64,000 nt of DNA. It comes from Ananas comosus. Taxonomy: Eukaryota; Streptophyta; Magnoliopsida; Poales; Bromeliaceae. Under the pieces are notes generated by a model that did not search any database, was not told where the DNA came from, and saw nothing but the letters and a program-made list of their open reading frames with translations. Of this stretch, positions 1 to 10,718 are shown in pieces (position 1 is the first letter of the stretch; every line of letters begins with the position of its first letter). The position numbers and the translations under genes were made by a program. The stretch lies in contig NC_033628.1 of assembly GCF_001540865.1 (NCBI RefSeq), forward strand, positions 9,753,074 through 9,817,073. The letters are read 5' to 3'.

Positions 1-180
1 GTTGTGAGAATTGTACAGGTTATTTTACTAAATCTGTGAAGATAAACGATACATTTAAATTTGTAAATCAAAATATTATTGACTGACTCGAATCAAACAA
101 ATTAAAAGATTAAATAATAAAATTTAAATTTGAAAGATTGGACAGCGGATTTAAAATAGCTCGTAGTTCATATAAGCTAT
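1..180. repeat. Truncated foldback MITE, family G
   Basis: The text around 20-175 matches the right half of elements at 2556-2889 and 52864-53179. Shared pieces include a stretch resembling AAATCTGTGAAGATAAACGA and a run meaning 'AATCAAACAAATTAAAAGATTAAATAATAAAATTT' in diverged form. The left half lies outside the window. No coding capacity. Non-autonomous repeat of unknown superfamily. Confidence 0.5.
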
Positions 181-966
181 GTGCGTTTTTATGTTTGAAG
201 TTTGCTTTATACAAAGTCTCTTTATTGCAAAAATATCAATATCCAATCAAATATTTTTACACAATATAAAAGTATAATAATTTTTTTAAAGCATCGTTAT
301 TGGTTAGAAATTTTATAATCTCACATGACACAACACAAAACTTAGTTTGTTTACAATTTCAAGCGAGTTCATTTTTAAAAAATACTAAATGAAGCAGAAG
401 TATGCTATTATTCTCTCCTTAAAAAAAAAAAAAAAAAACCTTATACCACACGATGCTAGAGGTGGCAAATTAAAGTTTACTCTATGTATATTGAACATGG
501 AGATTTTTCCATCTTAATCTTTCTTTTTCATTTTTCCATTCATTAAAAAGGATATCTTTTTTAGGCGATAATTGTCAGTGTAACTATACTTTTTGAGAAA
601 GTAATAGCATGATTATGTTTGTAACATCTTTAATTAATTTGTACATTAAAACAGGTACATGGGAGTCAAAATCCTGAACGAGAGACTAGGTACAAATGCA
701 GCAGAGGAAAAACCCTAGCTGTGCTTCTCACCTGCAGGTGCCATTTCTCGTCATCGCGATAAAAAAAAAAAAGATAACGAAGGAGTCAAATTCTCTTCAT
801 TTTAACTCTACTTTCAATCGAGACCACTAAATCAATCTTTTAAGAAAGCAAAATTCTCAATTAGAAAGCGAACTAATTTAAAGACTTTCATATTCTCCTT
901 ATAGAATTTTTGCCCTTGAGTTTAGCAAATTGTGCGCCTGCATTTTTTTCAATTTATTTGCACTAT
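181..966. other. AT-rich intergenic DNA, no gene seen
   Basis: Long A/T runs, including a poly-A tract near 420-438. A short, more balanced stretch at about 650-760 contains AAAAACCCTAGC and CACCTGCAGGTG (a perfect 12-bp palindrome). It looks like the edge of a decayed gene or promoter but has no usable reading frame. Confidence 0.6.
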
Positions 967-1736
967 GAGTGTGTATAGTTCGAAGTCAGAATCGATTTCA
1001 GAATCAGAATAAGAATAAGCATAAAACGGAATCAGATTTGGCTCGCCTTGGTTCACCACCTGAATCGGAATCGGAATAAATCATTCCTATTGTCGAGATT
1101 TGGTTCAGATAGATATCAGCAATGCAATCAAATTAATATGTCAATTTTATCTTTATAATATATTAGTTTAAATTCAAACTAAAAATTAAATATTAAAAAT
1201 TTATGTCAAAATTTTAAAGCGATTTCAAAATTTTAAATGTATTTATAAAAAATTAAAATTTGAAATTGAACGAATAATTCAAAATATAAAACTAAATTTT
1301 AATTTATTCAAATTCAAACTTAAAATTATAATTTAAATTTCAGTTTGAATTCATAAATTTAATTTAAATTTTAAATAAAATTTGAATACAATTTTAGATT
1401 TTAAATTAAATTTAAATTAAAATTTATAAATTAGATTCGAAATGCTTGATTGAATTTTAATTTTAATTTATAAATATAATTTTTAAACTTAAACTCATGT
1501 TTTAATTAAAAAATAAGCTTAAAAAAATTAAATTTAATCCGAACATATTCATTCCATCCGGATTCAATTTTCAATCTAAGCTAAAATATCAGATTGGAAT
1601 AAGGGATAATTGGAGGGATTCCCATTTACTCGAGAATCAGAATTAGGATGAAAATTTCGCATATCAAATACGGAGAAACGGACTTGTCCATTCTGATTCC
1701 GATTCGGCGTAAAAAAGAAACGAACTAAACACGCTC
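967..1736. mobile_element. Non-autonomous element with imperfect terminal inverted repeats
   Basis: The left end GAGTGTGTATAGTTCG at 967 is matched in inverse by CGAACTAAACACGCTC ending at 1736. Both ends continue inward with related 'cagaatcg/cgattctg' runs, and the interior is extremely AT-rich. Flanking triplets TAT and TAC resemble a diverged 3-bp target duplication, which would suit PIF/Harbinger (Tourist) MITEs, but this is not clean. No coding capacity. Confidence 0.5.
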
Positions 1737-1917
1737 TACGTTTTACAGTTGATAGTGAGTTATACTATGTATCAAACCTAAGAGGTTTGTAATATGTTAG
1801 TTGTATTAGAAGGCGAGAATCCTTATATTGAATCTTTGTTACTTGATTAGAGTTTTAAATATTACTATGCATTGTGGTTTTATTAATGATAGTCTTGTTG
1901 TAACGCTCTAATAATCT

Positions 1918-2442
1918 CACATCAGATGAGAAAACGATTCTTATTGGATTATTGAGGCCTCATACGTTAGTAGTAGTAATTGGGTTTAAACATTTTGAGT
2001 CGATAGTGTGAATCAACTGGTTATTATTGCTAGCGGCTGGGTCGTTACAATTAGTATTAAAGTCGAATACCAGCCGGAAGTGTGAGAGCTTAAGTGTTAT
2101 GTGGAGGAAAGTGCTACACCAATAAATTTGGTGGGAACCATCTCTTGAACTGATAGGAGCTACCTCTAAAATCTCACATTGCCTCCTATCTTTTGAACCC
2201 GTAGGAGCCACCTATAGAATCTCACATTGGCTGATAATTCTGATTTGTATGTTTGTAATCTGGATTTGGACCTGACGAGCCCTACGAGTCCAACGTCGAA
2301 TCAGGTCCACATCAGATAGAAAAATGATTCTAATTGGATTATATGAAGCCTCATATGTTACTAATAATAATTGCGCTTAAATATTTTGGACTAGTAGTTT
2401 GGGCTCAACGAATTATTATTGGTAGCGGGTCGGATAGTTATA
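1918..2442. mobile_element. TRIM-like LTR retrotransposon remnant
   Basis: Two related segments of about 130 bp in the same orientation (1918-2049 and 2308-2442) begin CACATCAGAT and end GTTACA or GTTATA. They enclose about 260 bp. Directly after the first segment lies ATTAGTATTAAAG, a degenerate match to the initiator-Met tRNA primer-binding site TGGTATCAGAG used by many plant LTR elements. Size and layout suit a terminal-repeat retrotransposon in miniature. The interior has a small duplicated motif (AATCTCACATTG at about 2171 and 2218) and no protein domain. Confidence 0.4.
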
Positions 2443-2555
2443 CTTATAATGTAATTATTTTTTTTCTTTTTTTTTTTAATTTTTTGGATATATTATATAC
2501 TATATATAGTATATATATACTATATATTATAATATTACTATATATATGAAACTTA

Positions 2556-2889
2556 TCTGAACTATAAACCATCTAAATTTGGCTACCCAATTTTTCGAAA
2601 TTTTGACTTTATCATCTAATTTTTCGGTTTGTTTAATTTAAATCAGTCAATAGTACTTTCATTTTGAAATTTAAATACATTGTTTATCTTTAATAATTTA
2701 GTTAGTATATTTCATACAATTCTTACAACTATAAATTTATTAAAGCAAGTAATTAGCTTAAATTTTGAAGTCAAAGTATCGTCTCTGACTTTAAATCAAA
2801 TAAATTGAAAAATTAAGTAGTAAAATTAAAATTTTAAAGGAAATGAATAGCCAAATCAAATAATCCATAGTTCAAATAAGGTCTATACA
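2556..2889. mobile_element. Foldback MITE, family G
   Basis: The left arm (TGAACTATAAACC...GGCTACCCAA) is the inverse of the right arm (...GAATAGCC...CCATAGTTCA). The interior is shared with 52864-53179. Likely a non-coding DNA transposon derivative. No clear target duplication was found. Confidence 0.5.
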
Positions 2890-3529
2890 TTTTTATTTTT
2901 ATTTTTATTTAGATATCGATAATGGGAATGCACATTTACTAAACCATCGACGCGATGAAAATTTCAGGAAACAAAAAAACTATTTCTGCTTCCTAATTTT
3001 AGATTGTTTTTTTAATAATTTAATCAATATCAATATGTTCAACTCTAAAGAGAAATTGTATTAAAGTAAATTAGATTATAGAGATATACTAAAATAAGAT
3101 AAAATTGTGTTTTAAGCAAGAAAAAATTATTTGGATTAAATAACTCTAATATTCTGTCTCTATTTAGATTAAACTGCTATGAATATATAAATTCCATAGT
3201 AGATTTCATCTATAACTATTTAACACCAAAAAAATAGCATTCAAGGTATGTTTTGCATTTTCTTTTAAAATTCTTCTTCAAATAATTATCCATTTTTTTT
3301 ACATTACATTTTTTCTGTATTTTTCTATTATGTTTTTAACAATCATCTTTTTTCGGCTAAATATTATGTAAAATATTTATTTTCATTATTTTTATTTTTA
3401 AATTATTATTGCTTGGTAAAAGATAATTAACTTTTTACTTTTTTTTTACTGCATATGTGTTCGGAATAAATATAAATTCTCTCGTAGTTTCTAATAAAAT
3501 GAGAAACACCACCACATCATGATCATGGA
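2890..3529. other. AT-rich intergenic DNA, no gene seen
   Basis: Strongly A/T-rich with short homopolymer runs. No reading frame, RNA gene or repeat boundary could be supported. Confidence 0.6.
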
Positions 3530-4053
3530 TAGGGGTGTACACAGTTTGGTCCCAAACCATAAACCAACCCGAACCGAACCAAATAAAACTATTTAGTTCG
3601 GTTTACATAATTTTCACTTCAGTTCGGTTTTCAAATTTACTAAAAGTCAATTTTTGATTTCAGTTTGGTTTGAACATACCTCTTTAACTGAACTGCAGCG
3701 AAAACCAAATAGTAATAATTTATATATTTTTTATTTAAAATAATTTATTAAAATTTCATATTTATGATTAAATTTTGATCATGTATCAACACATTTTGAG
3801 CAATTCTATGTTTATAATTAAATTTTGTGTGTGATTTTCCAAGGATTCAAGAATCTTAAATTATAAATTAATTCACAAGAAAAAGAAAAAAAAAATTTAT
3901 AAAACCTAATCAAACAATTTGGTTTGGTTTGGGTCACTTGTGAGCATAAATCGGTTTGGTTCCGTTGTAATTTTTTTTTTCAAGCCGAAAAGTTCAGTTT
4001 GTTTTGGAGATTTGACTTAAAAACTGAAGAAAACCAAACCGAGTAAAACCCTA
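3530..4053. mobile_element. hAT-type MITE (TAGGG ends)
   Basis: The left end TAGGGGTGTACACAGTTTGG and the inverse of the right end TAGGGTTTTACTCGGTTTGG form terminal inverted repeats. The flanking 8-mers ATCATGGA (3522-3529) and ATTATGGG (4054-4061) agree at 6 of 8 positions, consistent with an old 8-bp target duplication typical of hAT elements. The ends are rich in GGTTTGGTT-type motifs. No coding capacity. Confidence 0.6.
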
Positions 4054-4334
4054 ATTATGGGCCTCCGTAATTTGCATAAAAAGCCTTTGGTCTCAATTAC
4101 CCAATTAAGCCCAAAGTCAGTATGAATCCAATCCAATAAAATAATCCCACTGTTTCACACCAGATAGAACAATTTTTTCCGCAGACCTAGATCCCCGTAG
4201 GGATCTGCCCAGCATAGGGCAGGGAAGTAGAGCATTTTGTCCCAGCAGGGACGAGAATTATCGCTACCTGCTGGGATGCGCAAGATGGGAATACTATTCC
4301 ACGCCCCGCAAAATATATAATATATTATTATAAA

Positions 4335-4890
4335 TAGAGCTGGAAAGCTATCGGTAATAAACGGACTTCGTTGTCATTTATTTGTTTTCGATGATAAAGC
4401 CTCCAAATTGACGATCGGCACCGTTGAATATGATCTATACTATTTGAAATATTTAGAAACCAAATTTTGAATCTTTTTGACATCATTGACCTAATGATCA
4501 AAGGATTTCAAAATTTGTAATTTTAATGGTTGATATCTGGGACGTTTTCTTATTTAACGGTATAAAGATATTCAAATCAATTGAATTTTGGTTAGAAAAT
4601 TTTTTAAACTATTTAGAACAAGATCTATAGTCTCAATCTCAATCTTTTTTTTTTTGAAATACAATATTCTTATCATCACTTTTTAAAGAATATTCATTTT
4701 CAACCGTTCATTTTGTGTCCACTTGATAGGCAAGAGAACAATATCGAAAAAGTATGAAATTTAGTTTTTAGATGCTTCAAATGGTATAGACCATGTTCAA
4801 CGGTGTCGATCGTCGATTTAGAGGCTCCATCATCGAAAACAAATGGTTGGCAACGGAGCTCATTTGCAACCGATAGCATTCTAGCTCAAC
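4335..4890. mobile_element. Foldback element, type C (copy C1)
   Basis: Left end AGAGCTGGAAAGCTATCGG; right end CCGATAGCATTCTAGCTC is its imperfect inverse. The inner arms carry the superfamily core (TTTTCGATGATAAAGCCTCC, then TTGACGATCGGCACCG) and its inverse at about 4800-4850. AT-rich, TA-containing flanks lie on both sides. Same type as 63342-63881 and 32118-32636. No coding capacity. Confidence 0.75.
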
Positions 4891-5388
4891 TCATATTATT
4901 ATATAGTTATTAATTTATTTATACTTTTAGATTACCAACTTTGATTCTTTTTAATATTTGTCAATTTACTAAAATATGTTAAGATAATTGTTTTTTAAAC
5001 AATATATTAATTAAGTAATATTTAATTGCTTTACATTCTTAATATGACATGTAATATTTAATAATTTGACAATGCATATAAAATAAACTTAGTAATTAGA
5101 CAAAATTTAAATGGATTTGAACTAAAATTTTTATTTTATTTTATTTTAAATAAAAAATTAATTGAGTATAATGTTTTATAAATCCACAAGTCTCTTTAGG
5201 TAGGGATGCAAACGGGGTGAATTCGAAGGCAGAAGTGTTCTCCTACCTCCCGCCCCGTTTTCTTGCCAGATTGTAACGGATTCAAGACAGGCCGTTTTTT
5301 TTATTTGTTACTCTTATTCTTGGTACTCGCTTACTGCCCTATTCAGAATCAAAATAATTGATTTTCAATGTATTATATTTGATGGTTA
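4891..5388. other. AT-rich intergenic DNA with one degenerate repeat piece
   Basis: Mostly A/T. At about 5205-5310 a more G/C-rich piece (GGGATGCAAACGGGG, then CGCCCCGTTTTC) looks like a decayed 'gcaaacgggg' hAT-type MITE, related in style to the element near 53836. No gene. Confidence 0.45.
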
Positions 5389-5815
5389 ATTGCGTATAAC
5401 TTCTTGTAAATATTTTGAATAGCAAATATATTCATATAAAGTTTAACTTTTTATATTTATTCCTATAAAAGTCCTAACGTTTTCAAATATACCCTGACTG
5501 TTAGAATCCGTCAGATAAATATAGTTAACTATAGATAAAATACTTACTCTGATTAGTGAATGAGATAAATTGACTTTTTTTTCCTCTCTTATATTATTTA
5601 TGATGGCAAAAAAGAAGAAAGTGATCGTTGGAGATTTTTGGAAGGACATTTTTATATAATTTTAACAGTTGAAACTCTTGAAATAAACAGTACTCTAACG
5701 GTAACAAATCAGAGAGATAAATATGAATATTACTAGATTTTTGTAAGAATAAACATAAAAAGTTGAACTTTGTAGGAATATATTTACTATTTGATATATA
5801 TGTTTAGAGAAAATT
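5389..5815. mobile_element. Foldback MITE, family F (copy F1)
   Basis: The left arm (TAGCAAATATATTC, AAAGTTTAACTTTTTATA) is the inverse of the right arm (TAAAAAGTTGAACTTTG, GGAATATATTTACTATTTG). A related element is at 26825-27293. The middle contains a shared CTAACGGTAACAAATCAGAG-like piece. Non-coding. Confidence 0.55.
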
Positions 5816-6043
5816 ATATGAAAGTAACATTATATTCGAAAGTGAATCAACCAACGCTGTCTCTATCCTACAGAAGGTTGAAAAAACCTCATGGAAAGTG
5901 TATAATATAGTTTGCTGATTGTTTTAGCCTTCTTTCTACTTTTACAAACATTCTGAAGTTCGAATGTAACAGAGCCGTGGACGCTTTTGCTGCCTTTGGT
6001 CGTCAAGCTGGGGCAGGGCATCCTTTTTGGAGTTCAGAAAGCA

Positions 6044-6745
6044 TACAACAATGACGGCAATCCAGTTCGCGCCCACCCTTCCATCTGATGGAGAGGTGAT
6101 AATTCAGCTCGCTGTGCGCGAACTAGCTTGTGTTCGACTCGAAATAAGTTCGAAATCGAATTACTTGTTTAGTTAACAAGTCGAATATGAGCATACAACA
6201 ATGATGGCAATCCAGCACATGCTCACCCTCCCCTCTGATGTAGGGGTGACAATCTATGTGAAATTAAGCAGTCATCTCTATGTAAANCCTTCTGAAAGTG
6301 GAAGAAGGAGCTGGGAAAGCAAGAGGGAAGAACGACTGGTTCAACGGGGTAATCAACTCGAAGAGCAGCAGGTCAAGGAGAGCGGAGCGGGTCTTGAGAG
6401 TTGTGTTTTAATTGGAAGGGGCCGAATCAGCAGCTGTTCGATATGGATTGAGTTGTTTACTTGGATGTAGGGGTGACAATTCAGCTCGCCGTTCGCGAGC
6501 CAGTTCATGTTCGACTCGAAATCGAGTTACTCGTTTAGTAAACAAGCCGAATATGAGCTGAATTTTTTAGCTCGTTTAATAAACGAGACGGACACGAGTT
6601 GGAATCAGCTCGCTCATGTTTGACTAAATAATAACTCAAATACATATATTTTATATTTATATATAAATAAATAATTATATTTTAATTTTTTTTCGCTTAT
6701 TATATATGAACTAATTGGTGCTCAGCTCGGTAAATTCACACTAAT
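6044..6745. mobile_element. Nested, decayed hAT-type MITE fragments with a 60-bp direct duplication
   Basis: Two copies of a roughly 60-bp segment beginning CATACAACAATGA (6044 and 6191) each lead into a GGTGA(T/C)AAT... end of the 'agctcg' hAT family. A third end of that family (TAGGGGTGACAATTCAGCTC) starts at about 6468 and runs to about 6745 without its right terminus. An ambiguous base at 6286 lies in this patchwork. Frames open here (for example 6201-6470) have no recognisable domain and cross the ambiguous base. Confidence 0.5.
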
Positions 6746-7918
6746 GGCGGTGCCCATGTTGCCATCACATCTTTCTTTTGATTTTGGAAATGGATTATCC
6801 ATTTGACTTTGCGGCCTCCAAATGGGGCATCCGTGTATAGAAATTATAATAATTATATTTATATTTATGTAAGTTAAAATATGTGTATAGAAATTCTACA
6901 CTGTCACACTTGCACCACGTCATCAATAACAAGCCAATCACATTCTTTCTTTTCAAACAAAAGTATAATAAAATATTTTTTTACAATCATGATGGGACAT
7001 ATATTTCTAAAATGATACATTTGATTGATTTGTTACGCCACATCACCAATATACCGGTTACATTTTAGAATTTTTCCTAATTTATAGGCCCACCTTTCAG
7101 CAATCTTTTTGTAATATACAATTTCTTAGTTTTTAATTATTTTAATTTACATTGATTATCTTAGTTGAATTAATATTTTTTGAAAAAATGAACAGTGGCA
7201 GATAACAAATTAAATTCCCAATTTTATTAGTTAAACATATTAGAATTTTCATAAATGTGCCCTAATTAATTATATTTAAATTTGAATTTACTATAGATAA
7301 AAATAAATACTAATAGATATAGAACTGTTTGGTATGGTATATTTTAATTTTTTTAATCTATTTAAATTAAATAGAATTCTAATCAGATTTTGATGGAAAA
7401 TTAATTTGAACTCTATATAAAGGAGGTATTAGTTCTGCAACCTTTTCATATGCAATTTGGTGAAAAATTACCATCGATAAGAATTTCTCTCTATAACACT
7501 CTGTGAGTTATTATAATTTTGTTTATGATCCTGAATTTTAGTATGTATTTATTTTTAATATCATTTTTCATATCGATAAAGATTTATCAAAATAAACATT
7601 CACAATTATTAGTTTTACTAGTTTGTTGATAAAAATTTTTATTTAAAAGTATGCAATGATCCCCTCAATTATTAGTTTTACTAGTTTGTTGAAAGAGCCG
7701 TAGCAACCACTTTTCGAGACTATCTCAAAATCTTTTTTTTTTTTTTAAGAATTCAGTAATTTTTATTAATTTTTTTTGAGAATTATATTAAATTTATCCG
7801 TGGTCTCAATTAAAAAAAAAAAAATGATGCGGCCATTTCCGAATGGCCGCTAATTGAGGGTGCTCCATGCATTTTTACTTAACATTTATCAAGTTCTTAT
7901 ATATCATTATCAACATAA
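6746..7918. other. AT-rich intergenic DNA, no gene seen
   Basis: No supportable gene or RNA. A 27-bp phrase containing ATTATTAGTTTTACTAGTTT occurs twice in the same orientation (about 7604 and 7667). A short piece with GCGGCCATTTCCGAATGGCCGC near 7830-7852 is a hairpin. Confidence 0.55.
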
Positions 7919-7927
7919 TATAAATTA

Positions 7928-8289
7928 GGGTAACTTCAAATACCATTTCTGTGGTTTCACGCTTTCTCACTTTAGTAAAATATGGTTTAAGGTGTATTAA
8001 TTTAGTACCTTGTGGTTTCTTTTTTTTCTTTTTGTTAGCCCTCCTTTAATTTTTCGTTAAATCATACACAAAAAATTTCAGATACCCCATCTATAGTTTA
8101 TCAAATATTTATTTTAGTATTCTTTAGTTTTATCTTTGTTACTGATATAATGAAAAAATTTAGTCAAGGGGATAACATAAAGAAAAAATAAAGTCATAGG
8201 GTGTGAAAATGATACACTTTAAACTATAGGTACTAAAGTGAGAAAGTGCAAAACCACTTGGTGACATGGGTGATATTTGAAGTTTTTTT
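7928..8289. mobile_element. Mutator-like MITE, GTGGTTT family (copy 1)
   Basis: Flanked by a perfect 9-bp direct repeat TATAAATTA (7919-7927 and 8290-8298), the length typical of Mutator-like insertions. Ends read GGGTAACTTCAAATACC and the inverse ATTTGAAGTTTTT. Arms carry repeated phrases such as GTGGTTTAAGGTGTATTAAT and CTTTCTCACTTTAGTA and their inverses. Non-coding. Confidence 0.8.
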
Positions 8290-8349
8290 TATAAATTATC
8301 CAAATTAAAAATAAAAAAACTCTCCATAAAAAAGAGTTTAAATATTTTA

Positions 8350-8696
8350 GGGATAACTTCAAAAAACCCCCTGTGGTTTTCCACTTTCTTAGTTTAGTAC
8401 CTCGTGGTTTAAAGTGTATCAATTTGCCCTCCTGTGGTTTCGTTTTTCTTTTTTTATTATCAATTTTATTATTTTTCTTAAATTAGTGATAAAGTTAAAA
8501 TTAAAGGGTACTAAAATAAATATTCGATAAATCTAGGTATCTGAAGTTTTTTTGTATATAATTTAATGAAATATTAAAAAAAAAAGCTGCTGAAAAGATA
8601 AAAATAAAATCACAGGGGGCAAATTGATACACTTTAAATCACAGGGTACTACAGTGAGAAACTGCGAAACCACAGGGGTTTTTTTGAAGTTTTTTC
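8350..8696. mobile_element. Mutator-like MITE, GTGGTTT family (copy 2)
   Basis: Perfect 9-bp flanking duplication AATATTTTA (8341-8349 and 8697-8705). Ends GGGATAACTTCAAA and inverse TTTGAAGTTTTTTC. Interior phrases (CCTGTGGTTT, AAAGTGTATCAATTTG and inverses) match copies at 7928, 20530 and 23249. Inserted only about 50 bp from copy 1, in the same A/T-rich site class. Non-coding. Confidence 0.8.
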
Positions 8697-8705
8697 AATA
8701 TTTTA

Positions 8706-10310
8706 TTTCAAAAATTACCTATAATTAAGGGGCTTCTATACATATTTGCCTTCTTATGGATGAAAAATGAGAAAGATGATTATATAATCCATATCATGTT
8801 TATATTTCCGTATCAGATCCAAATATAGATTCAAAATATTGATGAAATATTAAAATTAAAAATTTATATTCGATAAAAACATATTCATATATTAAACGAT
8901 ATTCAAATCAGATATTTAATGAATAGATAAAGCTAACATTAAAACAAGATTTGCTAGCATATAAAAAGCTTATAAAATTTATAAAAAATAGAAAATCAAA
9001 AATATGTTGAGAATTTTGAGAAAATAATATTGAATACTATTGAAAACATATTAAAATTAGTTTTGAATTCAAACCTGAATCCGATTCCCAAGAATTTTCT
9101 ACGTATAAGCTATTCAATGAGATTTTTCGATATATTTTATGCTGTAAAATTTATAAAAGATTAGGAAACTTTAAAATATATTTAGAATTCAAAAAAAAAA
9201 AAAAAAAGAAAAACATTGGATATGAACTCAAGTATTAGAGATTAAAACCATGTTAAAATCAAAAATAATTCAATTTCAAATCCTAGTAAGTCCAAATTTG
9301 AAGAAATTTCAAGCCATTAAATTTGAACACTGGCAAAGCCAAATTTAAATTCGAATCTGAATTTGATTTCATCCGAACTATATTTATGATGTGTATATAT
9401 ATATAGATAAACTTTATTAGGAAGCTAACCAACGAGGCGTTGTTCTTTTTAAATATACTATTTAATTTTTGCCTTCATCTAAAAATATGTTTGGTATTTT
9501 TTTTAATATTAATAGTTTTAAAAACTTTATAAATCTTAGAGAAAAATATTATAACCGTTGTATATTTTTTAATATTAAAATTTAAAAAATATTTGTAAAT
9601 TATAATGAAAAGGATTATAATTTTTAAATAAAAGTAAAAATTACATGTGAAGTAACGTGGAACTGGGGTTCTTTTAAAGGTGTCATCGGAAAATTCCTCA
9701 CTAATTTTTTTTTTTAAGGAGTAATTACTTATATCTTTAAAAAATTTTCAACTTTTTAATTTGCGCTTTTTAGAAAGCTAATGTTAAAAATATTCTTTTA
9801 ACGTTCCAAATAATTTTAAATATACACCTAAAAGAGTTAAATACTAATAATAAACTTTTAAACATACTCCTAAAGAGTTAAATACTAATTGTAAACTGTT
9901 AGCAACATCTGTTATTTTTATAAAATTACTAATTTACCCTTTTAAACATACCATTCTACGGTCATCTACTTTTCTTATTTATCCTTAATATATGAACAAA
10001 AAAAGTATTTTAATTTATTTTATCTTTTTTAAATATATTCTTCTATTATCACCAGCTTTTTTATTTACCTTTTTTTAACTTAAGGTAAAAAAGATATTTT
10101 AATTTTTTTAACTAGAATATATTTGAATAACTACAAAAAAACAGTTTTAAGGATATATTAAATATTATTTCTTTTTTCTTATATCTATTATACTAATAAT
10201 AAAATATAAAATAAGAATAATAATAATATAATTGTAATAAAAGTAGATAATGAATAATATTTTATTATTATTATTATTAATATTATTATTATCATCTAGT
10301 TTTTCTCACA
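8706..10310. other. AT-rich intergenic DNA upstream of the E2 gene
   Basis: No coding region or RNA gene was recognised. Several A/T trinucleotide tracts occur (for example TAATAA and TTATTATTA near 10195-10300). The end of this stretch would contain the distal promoter of the UBC23-like gene. A weak TATAAC at 10322-10327 is the only TATA-like candidate before the GC-richer leader. Confidence 0.5.
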
Positions 10311-10339
10311 TTTATTTATTATATAACGCTTAAATTTTG

Positions 10340-10718
10340 GCTATAATGTTATAGCGAGCTCGGGTTAGGGCATCTTCGAGTGCGTGCGATTGCGACGCGA
10401 TTAATACCATCCGTGTCCTCCTCGTTCTCTTCTCCTCTCTCTTCCTCCTCTATCTCCCCTCATCCTCCTCCGTAAAAAGCTCGAGCTTTGTGCGATCTCG
10501 GCGCGCTCCGCCCCCCTCCGTTCCCGCGCCCCATCGCCGATTCCGGAGCTTCGATTCTTGCTTCCGCTGCTCCGCTCTCGGATATTTAGCTGACTTCGAT
10601 CGGTGGAGCCGTCGTGCTCTTCGTGGATCTCGCTCGTTGTTTGATTCCTCAGCTGGGAACTGATCAATCGCGATCGCATCGGGTTTGGATTCGATTCGAT
10701 ACTTGTTATCCTTTGTTT
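10340..10718 (+). other. UBC23: Likely 5' leader exon of the UBC23-like gene
   Basis: An abrupt change from A/T-rich DNA to a pyrimidine-rich, G/C-balanced segment (CTCCTCGTTCTCTTCTCCTC and similar) ends in a strong donor, TTT|GTAAGTTTGG, at 10719. The next acceptor in front of the start codon is near 13036. This matches the usual plant layout of a non-coding first exon followed by a long leader intron. The transcription start is not resolved. Confidence 0.55.
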
